Source: Cruorifilaria tuberocauda (lineage: Eukaryota > Nematoda > Chromadorea > Rhabditida > Onchocercidae). From it: DNA of 26,603 nucleotides. The position numbers and the translations under genes were made by a program. The notes beneath the pieces are model-generated. The model worked only from the letters and a program-made list of their open reading frames with translations, was not told the origin of the DNA and made no database searches. The stretch lies in NCBI GenBank assembly GCA_013365365.1, contig JABVXU010000674.1, forward strand, positions 1 to 26,603. Direction: 5' to 3'. Shown piece after piece: positions 10,459-20,093 of the stretch; the first letter of the stretch is position 1, and each line of letters starts with the position of its first letter.

Positions 10459-12059
10459 ATGTATACGCATCACGGTATGTTTTTACCTTTTCCTTCATTT
10501 AAAAAGGTTAAAAATTAGAAGCTTCTTAGAAAGTCACTTGAAACAGTTTATTCTACTGAGCTATACAAATATTTATGCTTCTCTTTCTACATTGCCTTTA
10601 TCACTAGTATAATGATTTTATTTATTTACTTTTACAATTTATTTCTCAGCTAATTACTTTTTAAATTCAACTAAAACTTCCATTTTGCTATTTAAAAGAG
10701 TGAAAAATTAATAGATGAAGAGAAGCTAATGACGATATAAAGTCTAATTTAAAAGTTGCAGGTTTCATACGACAAGTAAAACGTCTGGGCTCGGAAATAA
10801 TTTGGACAACAAGTGATTCAAGAAATTCCATAATCTGTTCACTAGTACCATGTGCTATATCATTAAATTCATTATCCATTTCAAATAGTCAAAAATTATC
10901 AAACAAATGGAAAGTAAATGATAAGTTTGTTATTTCAGCTAACAATTTCAATTTTTTTTTCTCAATAAAATAAGCTAAAAAGCTTTTCATCAAAGAAAGA
11001 AAAGCTTCAATAGAAAAGGAAAATGAATTGAAATTTAAGGCATTATCACCACCCTCGTGGGCACCAAAGGATCCATTCATTTATGGATTATTGGACGTTT
11101 TAACAATGTCACCTCTCGGACATGCTGCTTATCGTGTCTATAAATATGGTGGAGGTTCGTGTTACTCGTATCTTTCCTCAGATTCCTGATCTTATCAGTA
11201 ATTCTCAGTTATCATCAAGTTTGATAATTAGCTATATTAGTAAATTCTAAATTGTTGATTATTACTGCTTTAATCCACAGAGTATTTTTTTCTAATGTGA
11301 TAAAATAATAATTTTACTAGTCGATGATTTCCGAAGTCAATATAAATAAGAAGAGAAATGAATCCCTGATTTGTATTGAAAGTTTCTTAATTATTCATAT
11401 CGTTCATATTTTAATCAAATTTTATTTGAATGAAATGAAATTTCACTTCTGCAGGCTTCATGTATACTGACATAAAAATTGCATTGGGGTTTTATGGGGT
11501 CACATTGTTATTCTCAGTACTTTCGCTTCCTTTCACAAGAACGAAAAATCGTTCAACTGTAAGCGATAATAACTTTATTTTATTTTTATATTCAGTGTAA
11601 GAGAATCGTCAATCGAGATGAACATGTTAAACTTGAAGTATTTACTAATTTACAATGATATCATGGAAACAGTAATCATAAGAATAGTATCAATAATTTA
11701 TTTCAGCGCTTTATTCATACTCTTGTGATGCATTTATCAGCGCTTGTAACAGCCCATGCTTTCCGTCTGGTTTGCTTTTTTTTTAAATGGAAAAGAATTT
11801 TTCCAGAATAATATTCATAATATTTCATATTTTATTAAGCACAAGAGGATATTTTTTAGAAAGTTTTGAAAAAACAGTTTTAAACAATTATAATTTTGCA
11901 TGATATGATAAGATTGATAACGAATGATAAGTAAATTTATCAGCTAATAACTAGCAGATCATTTTCTTTTTTCAGATTGATAACAAAGCTGGCATGCTTA
12001 TGATACCATATTCTATATGGACTGGATTTTACACACTGCTTGCATATGCGATGAAATGA
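10459..12059 (+). CDS. TspO/MBR-family translocator protein, paralogue 3 (most divergent N-terminus)
   Basis: Coding exons: 10459-10474, 10762-10913, 11040-11154, 11455-11558, 11707-11769, 11976-12059, giving 177 residues. Exon 1 is only 16 nt (MYTHH plus one base) before a strong GTATGT donor. It is chosen because exon 2 needs a phase-1 entry and has a stop upstream without an ATG. Family signs are IIWTTSDSR, SWAPKDP, TMSPLGHAAY, YKYGGG, TDIKIALGFYG, and AGMLMIPYSIWTGFYTLL. Departures include NKWK in place of the usual WW before intron 2, and PPSW in place of KPxW. The protein stops at AYAMK, the shortest tail, which still fits the loose cholesterol-recognition pattern. A plausible poly(A) signal AATAAA lies at 12166-12171. 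The role is inferred from the family: tetrapyrrole or sterol binding or transport in a membrane. Confidence 0.82.
11903..11945. promoter_or_regulatory. Second TGATAA cluster, in the last intron of TspO-like gene 3
   Basis: TGATAA at 11906, 11915 and 11925, plus the inverse TTATCA at 11937, lie within 40 bp. The arrangement resembles that in the intron of gene 2. It is a candidate GATA-factor enhancer, but background frequency has not been assessed. Confidence 0.28.
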
Positions 12060-13595
12060 AACGATGAAATACGAATGATATCTTATCTCTGAAATGTTGC
12101 TTTTCATCCTTCCTCTTTTCTCCTTTGTTAAATAACTTTTAACGGATAATCAAATTTGATTTACAAATAAAATAGGCAAATAGTAGAGGATTCCTAATAA
12201 AATACATCAAGCAAATCACGAATTATCAAGCTCTACTTTCAAGCATTCGACATTTGTTAAGATATTATTTATTTCTGTCCAAAATTCCGATTTCTACATA
12301 TTCTGGATGTAAACACTGCTTCATCAATATTTTTATGTAATAAACTGATAATCAATTCTCTATCAGAACCCATGGATGCTACAATCCATCTACAGTTGGA
12401 AATTATATGGAGTTAATCTAATTTAAAGATGTAAGTTACGTAAAGGACTGATTAATCCGAAAAATCTTAAAGCACCATAAGAATGACCAAATCAAATGCA
12501 GAAGCGACTTTCCAGTACTTACCAACGGTTTCGTCTTAGGTAGAGGAATACAATTTTCATTTCGACCCTATCGAAGTAAATTATCCAAACAACTAGTCGC
12601 TGCAGTAGAGATCGTTGAGACTATATTACGGTACGTGATCGTAAGACGCTTCTGCGTGAGAACTGGTTATTAGGGATATTATCCGTAATTTGCTCAGAAA
12701 TCATTACCGTCGAGAGGAATCAAATCTAATTCTTTCCGTAATCTGTAATTTCCTTCTGTTTATTAGTAATAGCACTGTTTGCGTAATTTTTGCTATATTA
12801 ATTAGAATGTTAATGTCACATTTTCCCCATATCATTCGGTCTTTTTTTTACTCTTTATTTTCTTGCGTGTAATTTTCATCCTTTAACTGCGAAATCTTCG
12901 AAAACAGACAGTTCATGAAAATTCTTAGCCACATTTCCTGATATTGATTGATTCATCGTCTGATATTATTTTATATTTATATGAATAACTATATTTTATT
13001 AAAATGCTTTTTGTTATAACTAATGCAATAAAGAATAAAATAATAAAGAGTAATAGAAAGGTGATGTACGAGAAGGCAGGATGAAGAGTGATAGAAAAAT
13101 TGTGAATGAGATCGAAAAAGAGGGATCCATGACGTGAATAATTAGAGCTACAGAAAAGTTACCATTCTTTTTGAGTGAGCAAAATTCTAGAGCATCCTTT
13201 TCGGATAAACTGTCGCAAGCCTATGAAACTAAATATTTAAAATAAATCACGATCATAAATCGAAGTCATCAATCTAGTAATAACTACGATCTGATAACTT
13301 ATTTGACCGATAATTAAAATATATCTTGCATGATTTCAATGTTTATTGTTACACATTTCGAGATATCCACTTCACTATTGTATAAAATAAAATTTTTTAG
13401 GAGTGAATTTTTATTTTCCTTAACTTTTTTACATGAAATCGGTTAAATGGTCTGAAGCGTAATAATTCATTTGATTAGTACTTAAATTGTTTCTGTGATT
13501 ATCTATCATCTTTCAAAATCTGTTTCATCATAACAGTATAATATTTGTTATTTGATATTTAGTTGTTTTGTTGAAGCAAACATCTGTGATTGAAA
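12060..13595. other. Intergenic region between TspO-like genes 3 and 4
   Basis: No gene recognised. A less AT-rich patch (about 12480-12720) holds a perfect 9-bp inverted repeat, GCAGAAGCG at 12498-12506 and CGCTTCTGC at 12647-12655. The end of the region carries the acceptor-like TTTGATATTTAG at 13551-13562, 33 bases before the start of gene 4, fitting a trans-splice site. Confidence 0.5.
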
Positions 13596-15041
13596 ATGAG
13601 ACGTTTCGGAATGGAGCCAATTTGGACGTCGGAAGACACGAGGAATGCTATTCTGGCTAGTCTGATACCCGGCGCTACTGCGTTTACGGCATTCGCTGTA
13701 TTCGCAAATGATCGGAGGGTTGTAGATTGGTGGACAGTAAGTATCTTTTTTGTTTTTTGTTTCTTCATGTATTTATTCAAGAAATTTATCATTTTTGTTT
13801 GAGGTTTTACATTTTGGTTTTTTTCTTTCATTTGACTCATCTTTCTGTAGACTTACTTATTCTTGTTGGATTTTGACTAAGTCTAGATATTATTCCAGAG
13901 ATTAGTCCTAAGTTTAAAGTTTAACAGTCAAGCTGTTGCTTTGCATATTTTGTTATTTCAGTGTTTTTCAGCACGCAAAGAAACCAGATTGGGCTCCAAA
14001 GGATTCAATAATATATTCTCTTTTTGATATTGCGACACTAAGTCCTTTGGGATATGCATCTTACCTGGTTTACAAAAATGGAGGTGGTAAGTACATCGTT
14101 CATCCTTGACTTTTTTATTCCTGAGTCCATTTTGATCAAACATATGATTTGGTTTTTTATAAATTGACATAAAAGATTGCAAATAACTTTAAGTTTGATA
14201 TAAAAATGTAAGGTCGATGCATAAGAGTATGAATTTCACCGATTTTGCAAGTTCTATTTTTTGTCTTTTGCAGGTTTACAGTATACTGATACAAAGATGG
14301 CGCTTGGATTATATGGACTAAACATGGCTTTTGCTCTCACAACAATTCCTTTAATCAAGATGAGAAGTTTTACTTCTGTAAGTAATTTATGTTGCTGATA
14401 TTTCTATATTTATTTTATTCGAAGAGCGCACCAATTTTTATATTTTTCAAAGTCAAAATTAATTTTTTATTGACTTTTTTCTAATTCAGTTAATTTGATC
14501 TTTTATTTAGTTGTTCCGAAACACAGTACTTTTGAATGCAACAGCATTTGGCGCTGCATTCGCCTTTTATAAGGTTTGTTCGAATTCTTTCCCCTACTTT
14601 GATCATTGATGAAGTTTTGGAGATATCAATTAACTATAATTTATCATTCTATAACTTCTATAAGTTTCTGTATTTTATATGAAATCCCAGAAAATTAATA
14701 GTTCGAAACAAAATGCCAAATTTTTCAAATTCTGAGTCGTTATTTGTTTTCAATTCAAAATAAAACATATCGAAATATGAGATTTAGTGTTTTTTCATCC
14801 GTGTTTTTATATTCATCCGAGGAACAGGTTGAAAATTGGTGGTATTCTAATTTTCTTCAATACAGGTTTACTTTCAGGTAATGCCAGTTCTAATAGTTTG
14901 CTAGTATTATTTTTCACTGGCTTTTTCAAATTTCAGATTGATAAGAGGGCTGGTCTACTTCTGCTTCCATATGCAGTTTGGACTGGATTTTATGCTCTTC
15001 TTACTTATTCGATGAGTAAGGAAAATGTATCCGAACACTAA
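13596..15041 (+). CDS. TspO/MBR-family translocator protein, paralogue 4
   Basis: Coding exons: 13596-13736, 13972-14086, 14274-14377, 14511-14573, 14937-15041, giving 175 residues. The order of motifs is PIWTSEDTR, IPGA, VVDWW, KKPDWAPKD, TLSPLGYASY, YKNGGG, YTDTKMALGLYG, LFRNT, AFAFYK, IDKRAG and PYAVWTGFYALL. It is closest to paralogue 1: both share WTSEDT, TDTK and LFRNT, and both start inside the first long exon with no small leader exon. The ending LLTYSMSK fits the loose cholesterol-recognition pattern. A possible trans-splice acceptor lies 33 bases before the ATG. A GTAAGG inside the last exon (after 15015) could act as an alternative donor to an exon-like segment at 15227-15278. Family function (tetrapyrrole/sterol binding, mitochondrial or other membrane) is inferred. 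Confidence 0.89.
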
Positions 15042-16240
15042 CTTTCTTTAAAGACAAGTAAGATCTTTTAATCATTTGCAACAATAATTTGTGCGTTAAA
15101 AAATGCGACATTCGTTTTCATTTCTTTGTTGCTACATATGACTTCGTCCCTTCAATTTTTAAAATGACGTTGAAGGATTTTGGAAAGGACATATTTCTTC
15201 TATTTTTTTATTTTTTGGTTTTTTAGCAACTCGTTACTCATATGATGATTTAAGCGATTCGCGAGCATGCTGTGGCCCGTAAGTGTAGTGTGTTATTAAC
15301 TGCGATGCCTTCCTAAGTAATCGTATCCCTTTGCTGAATGATCCTTTTCATACTAAATTTCAAATAGTTTGCTTCAATTTTCATTTATCCACTTGAATTA
15401 AACTTTAAAACATATGTGCACTACGTTATTGAACACTGTTAAATTGTCATTATGAATATAGTATGAGGTCGAATCCGTTATTTTCTTTAATGGTTGACAG
15501 TCAAGAATGTTGTGGAATGGTTTTTGATTAACTATTGTAAAGCAGCTATAATTGTTACGGCTCATCCTGAAATAATCATGTGAAGTAGTTGTTTAAAAAT
15601 TCGGAATAATTTCTTACAACGCTTTATTTTCATATTGTTACTTATTGCTTTGTTGTATTAGATGCCAGAAGATATTAGATGCTATTTCTATCATTAATTA
15701 GTAATTACTGATTAAAACACTATAAGTTTTTTAAATTTATATGCTATATATTTCCATATTGTTGATAAAGTTTGTAGTGTTAACTTGATTTTGTAGAAAT
15801 GAATGATTATATCCAATGAATTCTTATTACCTCTATTTCTATTTTTCTTTTTATTGATGGTTAATTTTTTGGATACAATTTGAAATAAAGGGAGTTATGA
15901 TTAGAATTTTAATGAGGATATCATATTTTAAATCAAAATTTTCGTCGTGACGACAGGATAATATTTATTGTGAATGATATTATGTCTTGAAATATTTTTT
16001 TTAAATGAAATTTAATAACTAATACATCCATTGAGGTACTAAATTCAAGTTAGCACTGTAAAATAGCCTGTTCTGTAGTGCGATAGTGGTTTTAACAAAA
16101 CTGAGTGTTTTTGTCGTTTGGTGAGCCATTTTATAAGAGGTTAATGAAATTCGTCCAAACGGTGCTAATCTTAGACAGTTTGTTTTTTTACAGAAATTCT
16201 AATACGAAAGGTGTTTATTGCGTGGATTGCCGGATTCAAA
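15042..16240. other. Intergenic region between TspO-like gene 4 and the SMN gene
   Basis: Contains an exon-like segment, 15227-15278, flanked by acceptor GGTTTTTTAG and donor GTAAGTG. There is an AATAAA at 15884-15889, and a strong acceptor TTTTTTTACAG ends at 16193, 47 bases before the SMN start. The last is a likely spliced-leader site for SMN. No other coding segment is visible. Confidence 0.5.
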
Positions 16241-19200
16241 ATGGGCTTTAATGGCCCAAATGAGGGAAATGTGGTCTTTAGAAAGGTATGTTCTCAAATG
16301 GCAATGTTTTATTCATGAGATATAAGCTTTTATATCAAATAGAATTAACATGGAGAAATATCATTCTGAAGTTAACTAGTTATTTTTTTTACTAAATTGA
16401 AGTTTTATTGTTTAAATCTGTCTGTCCTTGTTATAATGATTCATTTTGAAAAATCCCTTAAATATGACGGAGAATCCCCTCTACCGAAGTTTTCATTCTG
16501 TTTTTATAGGCAGATCTTGAAGATACAGAAAATGAAGATGTTTGGGATGATAGTGCGCTGATTAGAATGTACGATGAAATGATCAACCGAACCTATGTTA
16601 ATTCTCAATTTATCTTGACAGAATGATTATTATTAAATATTAAAAGTTATTACAAAATGGCAGATTTTATTCGACAACCTTAAAATTATATTTGAATATT
16701 GTTGGTTTGCAGAATTCCCAAACCATAATAAGCATGCAAATTTTAGGATTCTCTTGGTGCACCGTGTACTTCGACAACAAAAAAAAAGAAGAAATCTCGC
16801 AAGGCTTCTAAAATAAAGGTCCATTTATCCCATCACTATTGCTTGTTTCTGTTTCATTTTTGGTCATGAATCTGTAAAATCTAATTGGATTTATTGATTT
16901 GGATTTCGTAAGCAAATTTTTATTTCCTTCTTTATTTGGATAGTTCCATGCTGAAAAATACCAGGGAGAAGAAAAAAGTTTTCATATCTCTTCATTTTTA
17001 ACATGTTGCAATTTTGTATCATAATCATCAATTGAATCAAGAGAATTTAAGGAAGGAGTATTGAAATTTTCATTTATACAAAAAATCATTCCGTAAGCAA
17101 ATAATACCCGCATGTATTGCTTTTAGTGGCATGTAGGCGATCATTGCATGGCACCTTATTATAATGATCAGCTATGGTATCCAGCAGTTGTTAAAAAACT
17201 TGATTTGGATGACGGCAAATGTGATGTGCTTTATGACGTTTACGATGAATTAGCACGTGTTAGTATTGCGGATCTCACAAAGTAAGTAAACTTTTTCTCC
17301 TTTTTTAAATATCTGGTTCAAAAGTAAGCTCCAGTCTAACATGGAATATTTTGTGTAAAGTTTTAATAGTCTGAGAAGTTAAAGTATTTTCATTAGAATT
17401 TCTCTTTCATTTTCAATTTTTTAATCAATTCTATCATTTAATTAGCGAAATGGTGGCAATTGGGTCGTGAAATTTCGAAAAGTTGTGTTGCGCATACAGT
17501 GCCATGCTGACAGATGATTAAGGAACCACAAAATTGTTGTCCGCATTATTATCACTGAACTTAGGAATAACTGAAATGATATACTGAAAATGTTGTGCTA
17601 ATGCGCAAACAACTTGCGACTGAAATATTTTCAATCGGAAATAATTTTTCAATCTCATCACACTGAAAAAATATTAAATAGCAGGGAAGAATAGGAAATA
17701 TAAGCCTTTAATCGTAACGAAGCATATGATAGAACAATATGAAGGTGAAATTTTGAGATCTTATAAAATAAAGATTTCGAGTTATGAAGGAAAAGAATTC
17801 CTGCGGTGAAATTGATGGTCTTCATGACCTGATTTGCTTTCGAACTGCAATAAGCGCTTCTTTTCTATGAAAAGAATATTATTGCTGCTGTGCAAAGCTA
17901 TATTTATAAACTTCTAGTGATCACCAAGATGACTAGTTACCCCGTAGTGCATATTTAGGATTTCTTAGCGTTGCGTTTTTTAAAAGTTTTAGACATTTCG
18001 AGTCGACTATCTGAATAATGACTGCTGTCGAAATTTAGGGTAAGGTGACGTTAAATATCGGAAGGATATATTAGTTTGATTGAAGTGCTTTTTGCTTAAA
18101 GTTTTATTAAGAGAGAATGCGAAAGAAAGAAGAAAAGAGACATGAGGAAAGGTAATGGTTGGATATCTTGCGTTTAAAAATGTAGGAAATTAGTATAAAT
18201 TGGATTTTTCTTAGATTTATCAATTTCTTTTCATTATTTTATTCTGTAGTTAATGTAGGAAATTAGTATAAATTGGATTATTCTGTAGTTATTGTAGTTA
18301 TGTTTGAGTAGCATCAAAGCCTAGTTGTTAAAATTCGGAGGCAGATTTTCCTTTTCCCATGTCCAACAGAAAATATTGGTTCGTAGAACGGTTTTCAAGC
18401 GTTTTCCGTACTCGCAGGACGTTACGTATGAGGCCATCAGTGGCACGTACGAGACGCCGACATGGTTGGCTTAGTTTTTCACGCTTTGCTATGCGTACGC
18501 AAAAGTACAGTAATGGGCAGCAGCAGCAACAGCCGAAACAATGTCGTAAGCGTAAAATTAAAAAGTATTACCCGGACTGGACAAATGTTATGCAAATGGA
18601 GAATGGAGACAAGAGACGGAAAAAGGACCAGCAAACTTTTACTATACTTCCGAATAATGCTACCTACCAAAGAGATGTTGCATTTGACTTATCACGAGCT
18701 GCCTACCTGATGCGTGTACTGGATAATCTCAAACATCAGAAGTGAGCTTTTATGAGTCCTTGGTCTTGCACTGATAATATCTAATGGTTATTGTTCAGTT
18801 GTTACTTCACCGAAATCGCCTGAAAAAGCTCTCCCGATGGTTTTGCATACAATTTAAATATGGACATATCCATATATCAGTCCATTTGTTGAGAAGGTTT
18901 GTATTACCTGCCGCTTAATCCCATCCAATAGATGGATAGCTGACAGTTTGCATCGCCTCCAGTTAATATTATCAATACGGCAAATACTTTCATTAATTAA
19001 ATGGACTTCTTGATAAAACGTTATAATGAAATCCGAAAACTTTAAATGAATTTTTCATCTATCGATTAGATATATGTGAGGTTTTTTACTATATTTTTAG
19101 CATATTGAAATTATTTATTTAAAATAGAGCAGCTAATTATTTCTCTTCCTTCTGCAACTGATTTCCTCTGTATTCTCAATCATATTGGTAAACTTGTTAC

Positions 19201-20093
19201 TTTATCATTTTTTTTCATTTTAACATATTTCCTTCTATTCCTTAACATTTTGAACTGAGCAGACCGGTGGAGAATGATGAGGAAGGTACATCGGAAGGAA
19301 ATACCACCCAGGAAACATTCGATATGGAGGAAAAAGAAATGAATCATATACAAACAGATACGAAACACTTCAATTATACACAGGCAGATCAACATGCTTC
19401 CGTAAGTTCTTTTTTTTTCATAGGAAAATTAACAATATGTTAAAGTTTTGCAAAATCGATAGCCTATGTTGCATCACAAAATTCAAATTTAATATTTGAA
19501 AGTATGAAAAAGTCATGTAGTTAATAATATTTGTTAATTTATAACCATCAAATTTTATATGATTCGATGCAAAGGGAAATTCGTTCTCTAGATTCCATCG
19601 TTGATTCCACCTCCGCCGATAGCTTTTGCCAATTTGCCATCACCGGATGATGACGAGGCATTGTCAAGTATGCTTATGTCGTGGTATATGACTGGCTATC
19701 ATACTGGTTACTACCAGGTAAAGTATTGTTTCTCCTCTCTTATGCTATTATCATTTTATCAACAGTTTTTCTCGTGATTCTGAGGATGTCTTTCTCGTAG
19801 TATCGCTGCCAATCACCTCAATTATACAGTGCAAAGGTTAGTCCCTAACAGTAAATTTCAGTACGTCGATTGTTTATCGACATACAGCAAATTATTGCAG
19901 GTGGTAAGATTTTTTCTAAGACAGATTCTGCAGGAACAGTTGGAGTGATGTGAAGCTTTTTTCGGTTTCATTGACGTCAATGTCACATTGAGCGGTGTTT
20001 GTTTGGTTATCGGTGATGAAATCAGGGAAATTACATTTTCAGGCTCTCCAAGATAAGAATAAAAAAGCAGAAAAGAAAGTTTTGCAGCAGTAA
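16241..20093 (+). CDS. smn-1: Survival motor neuron protein (SMN), Tudor-domain snRNP assembly factor
   Basis: Coding exons: 16241-16285, 16510-16596, 16747-16818, 17127-17281, 19263-19401, 19592-19717, 19801-19836, 20043-20093. They give 236 residues, all joined in phase, or 360 if the cassette 18370-18741 is included. Visible parts: the Gemin2-binding motif [16 protein letters not shown] (about residues 23-38); a Lys-rich KKKKKSRK stretch; a Tudor domain from WHVGDHC to ADLT (about 69-119); an acidic linker; PPPP; and the oligomerising YG box [16 protein letters not shown]. Only one or two residues of the YG box differ from human SMN. The SMN complex loads Sm rings onto snRNAs in the cytoplasm and concentrates in nuclear gems. 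The ATG is fixed by the Gemin2-motif frame; the trans-splice-like acceptor at 16193 lies just upstream. Two donors are weak (GTTAAT after exon 2, GTCCAT after exon 3). Poly(A) signal AATAAA at 20187-20192. The YG-box exon is followed by a short non-conserved tail. Confidence 0.94.
17480..17615. repeat. Imperfect inverted repeat in SMN intron
   Basis: AAGTTGTGTTGCGCAT at 17480-17495 is matched in inverse by ATGCGCAAACAACTT at 17601-17615, with one inserted base. The sequence between is less AT-rich than the rest of the intron. It could be a small foldback element remnant or a chance hairpin; no target-site duplication was seen. Confidence 0.35.
18181..18290. repeat. Exact 26-bp direct repeat within SMN intron
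   Basis: The 26-bp string starting TGTAGGAAATTAGTATAAAT occurs at 18181-18206 and again at 18254-18279. The flank TTATTCTGTAGTTA is also repeated. The identity suggests a recent tandem duplication of about 73 bp, with an internal deletion in the second copy. Confidence 0.85.
18359..18745 (+). CDS. Arg-rich open frame; candidate SMN cassette exon (18370-18741) or nested small gene
   Basis: A 128-codon open frame lies in the large SMN intron and is noticeably less AT-rich than its flanks. A PyPyCCAACAG acceptor ends at 18369 and a GTGAGC donor begins at 18742. The segment between is 372 nt (124 codons) and enters and leaves in phase 2. That is exactly the phase of the intron it sits in, so it could be spliced into SMN between the Tudor domain and the acidic linker without a frameshift. 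The apparent stop TGA lies within the donor itself, which argues for an exon over a free-standing gene. The first 45 residues are Arg-rich (RTRRTLR, RTRRRHG). A QQQQQ run and KRKIKKYY follow, then a less biased [19 protein letters not shown] that could be helical. I do not recognise any family. As a stand-alone gene it would start at 18359. Confidence 0.5.
   Translation: MSNRKYWFVERFSSVFRTRRTLRMRPSVARTRRRHGWLSFSRFAMRTQKYSNGQQQQQPKQCRKRKIKKYYPDWTNVMQMENGDKRRKKDQQTFTILPNNATYQRDVAFDLSRAAYLMRVLDNLKHQK

Noticed and set aside
12690..12872. 60-codon frame between TspO genes 3 and 4
   Set aside because: Composition and length are consistent with chance; no family motif.
3776..15041. Bacterial or Wolbachia-derived transfer of tspO
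   Set aside because: All copies have multiple spliceosomal introns in conserved positions and animal-like divergence, so a recent bacterial origin is unlikely.
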